From: Granulosicoccaceae sp. 1_MG-2023
GTDB taxonomy: Bacteria > Pseudomonadota > Gammaproteobacteria > Granulosicoccales > Granulosicoccaceae
DNA: 64,000 bases
NCBI GenBank assembly: GCA_030546905.1
Contig: JAUOPI010000004.1
Coordinates: forward strand, 118,805 to 182,804
Direction of reading: 5' to 3'
In this document: positions 14,068 through 23,241 of the stretch, one piece after another
How positions within the stretch are numbered: the first letter of the stretch is position 1
Layout of the letters: every line of letters begins with the position of its first letter
The notes under the pieces: generated by a model
Seen by the model: the letters and a program-made list of their open reading frames with translations, nothing else
What the model was told of the DNA's origin: nothing
The model's database searches: none
Made by a program: the position numbers and the translations under genes

Positions 14068-15677
14068 GAAGTTCCCTCATGTAACAGGTTTGATGAGTGA
14101 CTGAGGCCGGCGCGTTGTTTCTCCGGCCAGTTAAAGCGCAATACAACCCGCGTGCCTTCGCCCGCTTCACTGTCTACCAACAGTGTACCGCCGATTTTCT
14201 GTGCCCGCTCGCGCATTATGCCGAGTCCGATATGCTCGCCGGGATGGGCTGAGCTGATCGGTTTGTCAAAACCTGCGCCGTCGTCCTCGACCAGCACATA
14301 GTACTCACCGTCATCATTGCCGCGCAAAATCAGACGTACCGTATTGGCGTGGCTGTGTTTGCGGATGTTGGCAAGGGTTTCCTGCACGATACGCAGGACC
14401 TGCATCTCCACATTCAGTGGCAGGGACACGTCCGGCCATTCCCGTTGCAGAAAGATCGAAATATCCGTTTCGTCCTGAAAACGCCGCACCAGACGCTCGA
14501 CCGCAGAGAGAATCCCGCGCCGGTCGATGGGCGCACGAAAATAGGTGATCAGTTCACGCAGCTCGGTATTGGCCTCGTCGATGGTGTTCTCGATGCGGAC
14601 AATCTGCGTGGCAATGCTCTCACGGTCATCGCTGCCCACCGATTCATCAAGTACGCGGATCTGGAAGCGCAGGCTGACCAGGGTCTGCGCCAGCGAATCG
14701 TGCAGTTCGTGCGAGAGGCGCTCGCGTTCCTGCATGATGGTCAGGCGCTGGGTTTCCTCATCAAGGCGGATCTTTTCTATCGCCATGCCGCAGTGCTGAC
14801 CGACCGAGAGCAACAGGCTCTCGAGTTCGTCCTGATTACCGTAGCCTTCCTCGTCGACGATCAGATCAAGGGTGCCGTGTACCTTGTTGCGATAGGACAG
14901 CGGCACCGAGACCATACGCCCGCCACCGCGCAGTGATTCGCCGGCCGGCAGCCAGGCCAGCTCGCCGGCGGCCACCCGGCGCGCATGTTCACAGCTGTCC
15001 AGATTAATGTCGCCGGTGGCGTAGATACCTTCGAATATCTCAGGGTGGCTGGATTTGGCCACGCACAGCTGATCGCCTTTGCAGAGCCGCAGTATGGCCG
15101 CCTCGGCGCGGGCGAAATGGCTGACGGAGTTGATAAAGGCGCTGAGCAGCTCGTCCATATTGGTCGAGTAGGTGATGCTGGCCGACAGCTCGTAGAGAAT
15201 CTGCAGGGAGCGGTTCTTGGCCGTAATGCGTCGGGTGTGATCGCGCAGCTGCGCTTCGGCGTCTTCGGTGAGCTTTTTCAGCATGGCGCTGAGCATGTTC
15301 AGGTCGTCGGCCACCGAGGCAAAGTCTTCGTCGCCGTGGACCGGAATCCGTGCGCTCAGATTGCCCCGCAGGACCAGCGTCAGCCAGCGCCGCAGAAACA
15401 GCAGGGGGGAGAGAAAATAGCGTGAAAAGCCGTAGATCTGAAACAGGCTGATCGACAGGCCGGCCAGCAACACAACGGCGTAGCCGATGCCGGCCCAGAG
15501 CGGCAAGTGGCTGTGAAAGAAAAGCAGTGAAAGCAGCAACAGCAGGAAGATCCCGATATTGCTCAGCATCAGGGAAAGGGCGAGTTTTTTAGCCCGGTTG
15601 TGTGAGCGGTGCTCGGACTGATGGGCCGGGAACCAGAGTCGGTATAGCCGATGCGGGAGGAAACTCTTTTTCGCCAA
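14064..15677 (-). CDS. NarX-like sensor histidine kinase with GAF domain
   Basis: A 537-residue membrane kinase partner of the adjacent response regulator. Two helices (LSLMLSNIGIFLLLLLSLLFF and LPLWAGIGYAVVLLAGLSISLF) are separated by only a few residues, so there is no periplasmic nitrate-binding domain as in true NarX. A HAMP segment, a GAF domain (about residues 150-300), the HisKA_3 dimerisation motif RERLSHELHDSLAQ with phosphoacceptor His326, and a HATPase domain (DDGAGFD, HIGLGIMRERA) follow. Sensing is therefore probably through the cytoplasmic GAF domain. The start is TTG, preceded by a GAGAAGG-like site. Confidence 0.85.
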   Translation of the reverse strand: MAKKSFLPHRLYRLWFPAHQSEHRSHNRAKKLALSLMLSNIGIFLLLLLSLLFFHSHLPLWAGIGYAVVLLAGLSISLFQIYGFSRYFLSPLLFLRRWLTLVLRGNLSARIPVHGDEDFASVADDLNMLSAMLKKLTEDAEAQLRDHTRRITAKNRSLQILYELSASITYSTNMDELLSAFINSVSHFARAEAAILRLCKGDQLCVAKSSHPEIFEGIYATGDINLDSCEHARRVAAGELAWLPAGESLRGGGRMVSVPLSYRNKVHGTLDLIVDEEGYGNQDELESLLLSVGQHCGMAIEKIRLDEETQRLTIMQERERLSHELHDSLAQTLVSLRFQIRVLDESVGSDDRESIATQIVRIENTIDEANTELRELITYFRAPIDRRGILSAVERLVRRFQDETDISIFLQREWPDVSLPLNVEMQVLRIVQETLANIRKHSHANTVRLILRGNDDGEYYVLVEDDGAGFDKPISSAHPGEHIGLGIMRERAQKIGGTLLVDSEAGEGTRVVLRFNWPEKQRAGLSHSSNLLHEGTS

Positions 15678-15719
15678 TAGCCTTCTCGGACAGTCTGTCG
15701 CTGTGTAGTTGAAAATGCC

Positions 15720-15747
15720 TTACCCGGCGCCGGATAGCGCCGGGTAA
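15720..15747 (-). terminator. Hairpin after mce, possible terminator
   Basis: A perfect 11-bp inverted repeat (15720-15730 with 15737-15747, loop CGGATA) lies about 20 bases past the mce stop. On the minus strand it is followed by a short GGCATTTTC rather than a clean T run. It plausibly ends the prpE-pccBA-mce transcript and separates it from the kinase gene. Confidence 0.55.
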
Positions 15748-15768
15748 GAGCGGATCGGCCGGGCTTGC

Positions 15769-16173
15769 TCAGGCCTGTTCGATTTCCACCAGCGTACCGA
15801 TAAAGTCCTTCGGGTGAAGAAACAGCACCGGTTTGCCGTGAGCACCGATACGCGGCTTGCCGTCGCCGAGCACGCGCGCGCCTTCGTCCACGAGTTTCTG
15901 CCGTGCCGCTTCGATATCATCGACCTCATAACACAGGTGATGGATACCGCCGTCGGGGTTTTTCTCGAGGAATTTGGCAATCGGTGACTTCTCGCCAAGC
16001 GGTTTGAGCAGCTCGATTTTGGTGTTGGGCAGCTCGACAAATACCGTGGTCACGCCGTGTTCGGGCAGGTCCACAGGTTCGGACACCTTGGCACCGAGCG
16101 TGTCGCGGTAGGTCGCGGTTGCCGCACCCAGATCGGGTACGGCAATGGCTACGTGATTGAGTCGTCCTATCAT
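15769..16173 (-). CDS. mce: Methylmalonyl-CoA epimerase
   Basis: A 134-residue vicinal-oxygen-chelate protein. It begins MIGRLNHVAIAVPDL with the first metal-binding His, has VFVELPNTKIELLKPLG (second ligand), PDGGIHHLCYEVDDI (third) and FLHPKDFIGTLVEIEQ with the final Glu. The enzyme converts (S)- to (R)-methylmalonyl-CoA so that the B12-dependent mutase can make succinyl-CoA. It is six bases downstream of pccA, which confirms the pathway assignment. Glyoxalase is the fold relative but the context and motifs favour epimerase. Confidence 0.92.
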   Translation of the reverse strand: MIGRLNHVAIAVPDLGAATATYRDTLGAKVSEPVDLPEHGVTTVFVELPNTKIELLKPLGEKSPIAKFLEKNPDGGIHHLCYEVDDIEAARQKLVDEGARVLGDGKPRIGAHGKPVLFLHPKDFIGTLVEIEQA

Positions 16174-16179
16174 GGTCGT

Positions 16180-18162
16180 TTACTCGAACTCGATGATGAT
16201 CTGATCGATCGCCAGTGAATCGCCGGCGGCGGCTTTAACCGACGCTATCACGCCATCCTGCTCGGCGGTCAGCACGTTTTCCATCTTCATCGCTTCAACC
16301 ACAGCCAGTTCCTGACCGGCTTTGACGATGTCGCCCTCGTTGACCGAGACCTTGACCAGCAGGCCGGGCATCGGCGAGAGCAGGAACTTGCTCATATCGG
16401 GCGGTACTTTGACCGGCATCAGACGGGCCAGTTCAGCAACCCGCGGGCGCATCACGGCGGCCATACCCACGCAACCGCGGTGGGTCAGCTTCCAGTTGAT
16501 GCCGGCGCGGTCACACTGCAGGGTAAAGGCTTCGCCGTCGAAGGTACCGCTGAGACGGATTTTGTTGCCGCTCGGCTCCATGGTCAGCGTATGGGCTGTG
16601 CCGTCGATGGTGATCTTGCGGTTCAGCAAATCGCCGCTGACGCTGACTTCGTGCTCTTCGTCGTTGAGCTTGACCACGTAGTCGGTCATGACCAGCGCGT
16701 CTTTGTTGCGGACATCGTGGTAGGCCGCGTCGTCGCGGAACTGTTGTTCAACGGCGACCGCGATCATCAGAGCCGGTTGTTCCGGCGGCTGCGCGACCGA
16801 ATCAAAGCCTTCGCTGAAGTACTGGTCAATAAAACCGGTGGTCAGATTACCGGCCCTGAATTCCGGGTGTTTCAGCAGCGCCGCGACAAACGGGATGTTC
16901 TGCTGAATACCGCGGATCACGTAGGAATCCAGTGCTTCCATCATGGCGTCGATAGCCGATTTACGGTCTTTACCGTAAGTCACCAGCTTGGCGATCATGG
17001 GATCGTAGAACATGCTGATTTCGCTGCCTTCGATAACGCCGGTGTCCACGCGCACGGAATCGGACTCTGCCGGCGGCTGGCATTTGGTCAGGCGGCCGGT
17101 GGAAGGCATGAAGTTACGCTCCGGGTCCTCGGCGTAGATACGTGACTCGATAGCCCAGCCTTCGAGTTTGATCTCTTCCTGTTTGAATGCCAGCGGCTGA
17201 CCTTCAGCGACACGGATCATCTGCTCGACCAGATCCAGACCGGTGATGTACTCGGTGACCGGGTGTTCGACCTGCAGACGGGTGTTCATCTCAAGGAAGT
17301 AGAAGTTGCGGTCTTTATCGACAATAAACTCGACCGTACCGGCTGACTGATACTGCACGGCTTTGGCCAGCTGTACCGCCTGCTCACCCATGGCTTTACG
17401 GGTGGCTTCGTCAAGAAAGGGCGAGGGCGCTTCTTCGATCAGCTTTTGGTGACGGCGCTGGATCGAGCACTCACGTTCGTGCAGGTAAACGCAGTTGCCG
17501 GCCTGGTCGGCGAGCACCTGAATCTCGATGTGGCGCGGCTGCTCGATGAATTTCTCAACAAATACGCGGTCATCGCCGAAGGCAGAGCGGGCTTCGTTCT
17601 GGGCGCTGATAAAGCCGTCTTTGACTTCATCCATGGTCCAGGCCACGCGCATACCTTTACCACCGCCACCGGCGGAGGCTTTGAGCATCACGGGGCAGCC
17701 GATCTGGCCGGCGATTTTCAGCGCTTCGTCGGCATCGCTGAGCGCTTCGGTGTGACCGGGAACGCAGCTGACACCGGCTTCGAGGGCGAGTTTTTTCGAC
17801 TCGATTTTGTCACCCATGGCTTTGATCGCGAGGGTGTCCGGACCGATAAAGGTGATGTTTTCCTTTTTCAGTGCTTCCACGAAGTTGGCGTTCTCAGAGA
17901 GAAAACCGAAACCGGGGTGGATGGCGTCGGCACCGGTCTGCTTGGTCGCTTCGATGATTTTATCGATGCGCAGATAGCTTTCGGTGGACGCGGCCGGGCC
18001 GATATTGACGGCTTCGTCGGCCATCTGCACATGCAGGGCCGCTTCATCAGCGTCGGAATAGACAGCGACGGTTTTGATGCCGAGCCGGCGTGCGGTCTTG
18101 ATGACCCGGCAGGCGATTTCGCCACGGTTGGCGATCAGGATCTTATTGATTTTCTGGCTCAT
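16180..18162 (-). CDS. pccA: Propionyl-CoA carboxylase alpha subunit (biotin carboxylase and biotin carrier)
   Basis: A 660-residue protein with an N-terminal biotin carboxylase (ILIANRGEIACRVIKTARRLGI, ATP-grasp loop KASAGGGGKGMRV, EMNTRLQVEHPVTE) and a C-terminal biotinyl domain with VVEAMKMENVL, biotinylated at Lys626. This carries CO2 to the carboxyltransferase encoded by pccB. The domain order and length match propionyl-CoA carboxylase; methylcrotonyl- or geranyl-CoA carboxylases are similar, but linkage to prpE, pccB and mce makes propionyl-CoA the best substrate call. The ATG at 18162 has only a weak ribosome binding site. Confidence 0.9.
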   Translation of the reverse strand: MSQKINKILIANRGEIACRVIKTARRLGIKTVAVYSDADEAALHVQMADEAVNIGPAASTESYLRIDKIIEATKQTGADAIHPGFGFLSENANFVEALKKENITFIGPDTLAIKAMGDKIESKKLALEAGVSCVPGHTEALSDADEALKIAGQIGCPVMLKASAGGGGKGMRVAWTMDEVKDGFISAQNEARSAFGDDRVFVEKFIEQPRHIEIQVLADQAGNCVYLHERECSIQRRHQKLIEEAPSPFLDEATRKAMGEQAVQLAKAVQYQSAGTVEFIVDKDRNFYFLEMNTRLQVEHPVTEYITGLDLVEQMIRVAEGQPLAFKQEEIKLEGWAIESRIYAEDPERNFMPSTGRLTKCQPPAESDSVRVDTGVIEGSEISMFYDPMIAKLVTYGKDRKSAIDAMMEALDSYVIRGIQQNIPFVAALLKHPEFRAGNLTTGFIDQYFSEGFDSVAQPPEQPALMIAVAVEQQFRDDAAYHDVRNKDALVMTDYVVKLNDEEHEVSVSGDLLNRKITIDGTAHTLTMEPSGNKIRLSGTFDGEAFTLQCDRAGINWKLTHRGCVGMAAVMRPRVAELARLMPVKVPPDMSKFLLSPMPGLLVKVSVNEGDIVKAGQELAVVEAMKMENVLTAEQDGVIASVKAAAGDSLAIDQIIIEFE

Positions 18163-18216
18163 AATTTGGTTCTTAGGTTCCGTTAAGGCGACTTTGATTC
18201 CGGGTGTGGTGCGGGA

Positions 18217-19749
18217 TCAAAGTGGCAGGTTGTCGTGTTTTTTCCACGGGTTTTCGAGCTGCTTGTTACGCAGCATCCGCAGATCGCGACAAATCTGCCG
18301 GCGGGTGTCGTGAGGCATGATCACATCATCGATGTAGCCCATGGCACCGGCGACAAACGGATTGGCGAATTTACGGCGGTAGTCTTCGGTGCGCGCTTCG
18401 ATTTTCTCCGGATCATCACGTTCGGAACGGAAAATAATCTCTACCGCGCCTTTCGGACCCATTACCGCAATTTCCGCGGTCGGCCAGGCGTAATTCACAT
18501 CGCCGCGCAGGTGTTTGGAGGACATCACGTCGTAGGCGCCGCCGTAGGCTTTACGGGTGATAACCGTGACTTTCGGCACAGTCGCTTCGGCGTAGGCAAA
18601 CAGCAGCTTGGCGCCGTGTTTGATGATGCCGCCGTGTTCCTGATCGGAGCCGGGCAGGAAGCCGGGTACGTCAACCAGTGTAACGATGGGGATATTGAAG
18701 GCATCGCAGAAACGTACAAAGCGGGCGGCTTTGCGGCTGGATTCGATATCCAGACAGCCGGCCAGAACCATCGGCTGGTTGGCCACGATTCCGACGGGCT
18801 GACCTTCCATGCGCGCCAGACCGATAATGATATTACCGGCGTAGTTCGGCTGCAGTTCGAAGAAGTCGCCGTTGTCGGTGATTTTCAGAATCAGCTCGCG
18901 GATATCGTAGGGCACGGCCGGGTTCGGCGGCACCAGTGTGTCCAGTGACATATCGCGGCGGTTCGGCGCATCGCCTGTGTCCATGACCGGCGGTTTTTCG
19001 CGGTTGTTGGACGGCAGGAATTCGAGGAACTTGCGCAGATAGAGCAGCGCTTCGACGTCGTTTTCGAACGCCAGATCGGCCACACCGGATTTGCCGGTGT
19101 GGGCGGTTGCGCCACCGAGATCTTCCTGCGAGATCTCCTCGTGGGTTACGGTTTTGACCACATCCGGGCCGGTCACGAACATATAAGAGCTGTCCTTGAC
19201 CATAAAGATGAAGTCAGTCATGGCCGGTGAGTACACCGCACCACCGGCGCAGGGGCCCATGATCATGGAGATCTGCGGGATCACGCCGGAGGCCAGTACG
19301 TTGCGCTGGAACACTTCGGCGTAACCGGCCAGTGAACCGACGCCTTCCTGGATACGCGCACCGCCGGAGTCGTTAAGACCTATAACCGGCGCGCCCACTT
19401 TCATGGCCTGGTCCATGATTTTGCAGATTTTGCGCGCATGCGCATCGGACAGCGAACCACCGAGCACCGTGAAATCCTGGCTGAAGGCAAACACAGTACG
19501 GCCATTGACCGTGCCGTGACCGGTGACGACGCCGTCGCCCGGCACACGCTGTTTCTCCATGCCGAAGTCGTAGCAATCGTGCTCGACGAACATGTCCCAC
19601 TCTTCGAACGTACCCGGATCAAACAGAATCTCGAGTCGCTCACGCGCGGTCAGTTTGCCTTTTTTATGTTGTCTGTCGATACGCGCCTGACCGCCGCCCA
19701 TACGGGCGGCTTGGCGTTTTTCTTCAAGGAGCTTGGTGATCTCTTGCAT
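18217..19749 (-). CDS. pccB: Propionyl-CoA carboxylase beta subunit (carboxyltransferase)
   Basis: A 510-residue carboxyltransferase. Motifs include [29 protein letters not shown] at the N terminus, the oxyanion segments [19 protein letters not shown] and [12 protein letters not shown], and in the second half [34 protein letters not shown] and [16 protein letters not shown], all standard for PccB. It transfers the carboxyl group from biotin to propionyl-CoA. Length is the usual 510. It lies 40 bases after prpE and 53 bases before pccA. Confidence 0.94.
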   Translation of the reverse strand: MQEITKLLEEKRQAARMGGGQARIDRQHKKGKLTARERLEILFDPGTFEEWDMFVEHDCYDFGMEKQRVPGDGVVTGHGTVNGRTVFAFSQDFTVLGGSLSDAHARKICKIMDQAMKVGAPVIGLNDSGGARIQEGVGSLAGYAEVFQRNVLASGVIPQISMIMGPCAGGAVYSPAMTDFIFMVKDSSYMFVTGPDVVKTVTHEEISQEDLGGATAHTGKSGVADLAFENDVEALLYLRKFLEFLPSNNREKPPVMDTGDAPNRRDMSLDTLVPPNPAVPYDIRELILKITDNGDFFELQPNYAGNIIIGLARMEGQPVGIVANQPMVLAGCLDIESSRKAARFVRFCDAFNIPIVTLVDVPGFLPGSDQEHGGIIKHGAKLLFAYAEATVPKVTVITRKAYGGAYDVMSSKHLRGDVNYAWPTAEIAVMGPKGAVEIIFRSERDDPEKIEARTEDYRRKFANPFVAGAMGYIDDVIMPHDTRRQICRDLRMLRNKQLENPWKKHDNLPL

Positions 19750-19789
19750 GTAACGGTTTCCGTTGGTGTGTGGGGTTTAACGACGAAGT

Positions 19790-21688
19790 TCAGTCTTGCG
19801 CGTAGCCTGCCGCTTTGAGCGCTTCGGTGATTTCGTCGAGGATTTCCGGATCGTCGATGGTGGCCGGGAGTTTCCATTCCGCGCTATCCGCGATGGCACG
19901 CATGGTGCCGCGCAGGATCTTGCCGGAGCGCGTTTTGGGCAGCCGTTTGACAACCAGGGCGTTTTTGAAGGCCGCGACCGGACCGATTTTCTCACGGACC
20001 AGTTTGACGACTTCTTTGATGACTTCGTCTTCGTCGCGGGTGCAGGTGTCGCTCAGCACAATCAGGCCCATGGGGATCTGGCCTTTGAGTTTGTCTGCCA
20101 CACCCATGACCGCGCACTCGGCCACATCCGGGTGTTCAGCGACCACTTCTTCCATGCCGCCGGTGGACAGGCGGTGACCGGCGACATTGATGATGTCATC
20201 GGTCCGGGCCATAACGAAGATATAGCCGTTTTCATCGATATAACCCGCGTCGCCGGTTTCGTAGTAGCCCTCGAACTTGGAGAAGTAGGAGCTGACGTAG
20301 CGGTCTGAGGCGTTCCACAGGTCGATAAAAGTGCCCGGCGGCAGCGGCAGCTTAACAGTCAGAGCGCCGATATCGCCCGCTTCCATTTGCTCGCCGTCTT
20401 CGGACAGAACCTGAATGTCGTAACCCGGTGCCGGGCGGGTCGGGGAGCCGGCAACCACGGGCAGCAGTTCAATGCCTTTGCAGTTGGCGGCGATAGACCA
20501 GCCGGTTTCTGTTTGCCACCAGTGATCGATGACCGGTACGCCGAGCTTGTCCTGCGCCCAGTAGAGGGTGTCCGGGTCGCAGCGTTCGCCGGCCAGGTAC
20601 AGCGTACGCAGGCAGGAAAGATCGTATTTGGCCAGATAAGTGGCGTCCGGATCTTCCTTCTTAATGGCGCGGAACGCCGTCGGCGCGGTGAACAGGGTGT
20701 TGATGTTGTACTCGGAAATCATCCGCCAGAAGGCGCCCGGGTCCGGCGTGCCGACCGGCTTGCCTTCGTAGATCACCGTGGTGTTACCACTGAACAGCGG
20801 GCCGTAGATGATGTAGGAGTGACCGACAACCCAGCCCACATCCGAGGCCGCCCAGAAGACTTCGCCCGGCTCGGTGTCGTAGATGTTTTTCATGGTCCAC
20901 TTCAGGGAGACCACGCTGCCGCCGGTGTCACGGACCACGCCTTTGGGCTGGCCGGTGGTGCCGGACGTGTAGAGGATGTAGAGCGGATCGGTGCTTTTGA
21001 CCGGTACGGCTGCGACCGCTTGGGCATTGTCTTCGACGGTTTTCCAATCGAAATCGCGGCCTTCCTGCAGTTCTGCGGTGGCTTGCGGGCGCTGGAATAC
21101 GACGGTCGCGTCCGGTTTGTGCTCGGCGAGTTCGATGGCTTCGTCAAGCAGGGGTTTGTATTCGATAACGCGCTTGACTTCGATGCCGCAGGAGGCGGTG
21201 AGAATCAGTTTCGGTTTGGCGTCGTTGATGCGCACGGCCAGTTCGTTGGAGGCAAAACCACCGAACACGACGGAGTGGATGGCACCGATGCGGGCACAGG
21301 CCAGCATGGCCACAGCCGCTTCCGGAATCATCGGCATATAGATAACCACGCGGTCACCTTTGCTGACGCCACGCTCCTGCAGTGCACCGGCAAAACGGGA
21401 AACCCGGTCGAGCAGTTCCGAATAGGTAATGGTTTGTTTGGTGTCGGTGACCGGGCTGTCGTAAATAATGGCCGCCTGATCGCCGCGACCGGCATCGACA
21501 TGCACGTCGAGTGCGTTGTAGCTGGCGTTGATTTCGCCGTCGACAAACCAGCGGTTAAACGGGCTGTTGCTGGTGTCGAGAATGGTGTCGGGTTTTTTAA
21601 ACCAGTGGACTGCGTCGGCGGCTTTTTTCCAGAAGCCTTCCTTGTCGTTAATCGATTCCTGATAGACCTTTTCGAATGCACCGCTCAT
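19790..21688 (-). CDS. prpE: Propionate-CoA ligase
   Basis: An AMP-forming acyl-CoA synthetase of 632 residues from the ATG at 21688, chosen because GAGGGG precedes it and the upstream residues do not look like the family; E. coli PrpE has 628. It has VFGGFASNELAVRI, the P-loop YTSGTTGQPKG, WWQTETGWSIA, TGDAGYIDENGYIFVMARTDDIINVAGHRLSTGGMEE and the regulatory lysine motif LPKTRSGKILRG. It activates propionate to propionyl-CoA, feeding PccAB. Acetate-CoA ligase is the alternative, but the operon favours propionate. Confidence 0.88.
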   Translation of the reverse strand: MSGAFEKVYQESINDKEGFWKKAADAVHWFKKPDTILDTSNSPFNRWFVDGEINASYNALDVHVDAGRGDQAAIIYDSPVTDTKQTITYSELLDRVSRFAGALQERGVSKGDRVVIYMPMIPEAAVAMLACARIGAIHSVVFGGFASNELAVRINDAKPKLILTASCGIEVKRVIEYKPLLDEAIELAEHKPDATVVFQRPQATAELQEGRDFDWKTVEDNAQAVAAVPVKSTDPLYILYTSGTTGQPKGVVRDTGGSVVSLKWTMKNIYDTEPGEVFWAASDVGWVVGHSYIIYGPLFSGNTTVIYEGKPVGTPDPGAFWRMISEYNINTLFTAPTAFRAIKKEDPDATYLAKYDLSCLRTLYLAGERCDPDTLYWAQDKLGVPVIDHWWQTETGWSIAANCKGIELLPVVAGSPTRPAPGYDIQVLSEDGEQMEAGDIGALTVKLPLPPGTFIDLWNASDRYVSSYFSKFEGYYETGDAGYIDENGYIFVMARTDDIINVAGHRLSTGGMEEVVAEHPDVAECAVMGVADKLKGQIPMGLIVLSDTCTRDEDEVIKEVVKLVREKIGPVAAFKNALVVKRLPKTRSGKILRGTMRAIADSAEWKLPATIDDPEILDEITEALKAAGYAQD

Positions 21689-21820
21689 GGAATTCCCCTC
21701 TCGTGCTGGCGTGCATGGCTTGCTTAGATTTCGGGAGACAGCTGCGATCAGGCGCAGGCGGGCGCCAGGCACCGGCCGTTATGAATTGGTTGTTATTGCG
21801 GCTGTCAGGTAAAAGCAAAT

Positions 21821-21855
21821 TGTGTGTGAAGCCAAAATCGTGTGTGTGAAGCCAA
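21821..21855 (-). promoter_or_regulatory. Two 15-bp direct repeats spaced by exactly two helical turns
   Basis: TGTGTGTGAAGCCAA occurs at 21821-21835 and again at 21841-21855, a 20-bp period. A partial third copy (TGTGTGAA) is at 21913-21920. Direct repeats of this spacing upstream of a catabolic operon are typical of binding sites for a regulator that binds on one face of the helix. The regulator is unknown. Confidence 0.5.
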
Positions 21856-21922
21856 TACAGCCGGTTAATAGGCTATAGGCATGATTTGCCGAACAAATCT
21901 TCCTGTTTTTCTTGTGTGAAAA

Positions 21923-21938
21923 TTGTCCCGTGGGACAA
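21923..21938. promoter_or_regulatory. Palindrome TTGTCCC-GT-GGGACAA, possible operator
   Basis: A perfect 7-bp inverted repeat with a 2-bp centre, about 235 bases upstream of prpE and 60 bases past the choice-of-anchor H gene. It is too short to be a good terminator and has the form of a dimeric repressor site. Confidence 0.4.
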
Positions 21939-21996
21939 CCTTATCCATTCTGCAATACCGAATCGTATCAGGTCAAAGGAATTTTTTGTGTTGCTT

Positions 21997-22629
21997 TCAC
22001 GCAATTGAGTAGCGGCGGCGCAGCAAAAGCAGACCGCCACTGAGCAGGCCGAGCAGCGGGCCGGCTGCACCGGCGCCGGCGGCATAGTGGGTCGATTCTA
22101 GGGGTAAAGCACCCAGTTGGCGGAACTGCCATTCGTCGGCAACGTCCACGGCCCGGTTGCCGGCCGTGCTGCTGTGCAGTTCCACCATCAGGTCGTAGTA
22201 ATCGGCCGGAATATCGTAGTCGAGCGAGGCGTCGATGATATAGGTGTCGGCGGCGGCAGCCCCTTCAATGATGAAGCTGTCCGAGGACCGCAGGTGCTGG
22301 TAGTAGCCGCCGTAAGGGCGGATCCAGACCTCAAGCCAGACTTCGGCACTGCCGTATTCCACGTCCACATCGGTGACCAGTTCAAAGGCGGAAAAGTAGC
22401 CGTCGTTATCGCGGTCGCGGTAGAGGGTCAACGCCACGTCGTTGATGGTGTAGAGGCGGTCGTCGTCATAGCGGCCGTATTTGGCCGCCAATGCCGGCTC
22501 AGCACTGGCCTCGAAGGCTGTCGCGTAGCCTTGTGTCACGGTCAGCGTTGCGTTGGTTTCATCAGCCCGGGCTAACAGCGGGCTGAGCGCCAGCAGGATC
22601 AGCAGCAGAGTCTTTTGAATACGCATCAT
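21997..22629 (-). CDS. Secreted choice-of-anchor H family protein with GlyGly-CTERM-like tail
   Basis: From ATG 22629 (AGGAAG site eight bases upstream) this gives 210 residues. It starts with a signal peptide (MMRIQKTLLLILLALSPLLARA), then a domain with RDNDGYFSAFELVTDVD, a Ser-rich SSDSFIIEG segment and DYDIPADYYDLMVELH, resembling the choice-of-anchor H family. The C terminus is Gly/Ala-rich (GAGAAGPLLGLLSGG), then LLLL, then RRR: the tripartite pattern of GlyGly-CTERM sorting signals cut by rhombosortase. It is probably exported and surface-attached or released. Function unknown. No sorting enzyme gene is in the window. Confidence 0.7.
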   Translation of the reverse strand: MMRIQKTLLLILLALSPLLARADETNATLTVTQGYATAFEASAEPALAAKYGRYDDDRLYTINDVALTLYRDRDNDGYFSAFELVTDVDVEYGSAEVWLEVWIRPYGGYYQHLRSSDSFIIEGAAAADTYIIDASLDYDIPADYYDLMVELHSSTAGNRAVDVADEWQFRQLGALPLESTHYAAGAGAAGPLLGLLSGGLLLLRRRYSIA

Positions 22630-23212
<583 letters not shown>

Positions 23213-23241
23213 TTGTCTCCGCTTCGGTAGATCCCTGAACC

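Larger units (their letters stand above)
21689..21996. other. Intergenic region upstream of prpE
   Basis: About 300 bases between the prpE start and the 3' end of the choice-of-anchor H gene, both on the minus strand. It contains the 20-bp-spaced direct repeats and the palindrome listed separately. No protein gene was found. The prpE promoter must lie here, but I could not find a convincing -35/-10 pair. Confidence 0.4.

Noticed and set aside
20387..21727. Long open frame on the plus strand opposite prpE
   Set aside because: It is a shadow of a high-GC coding gene on the other strand; no family motif, and prpE is strongly supported.
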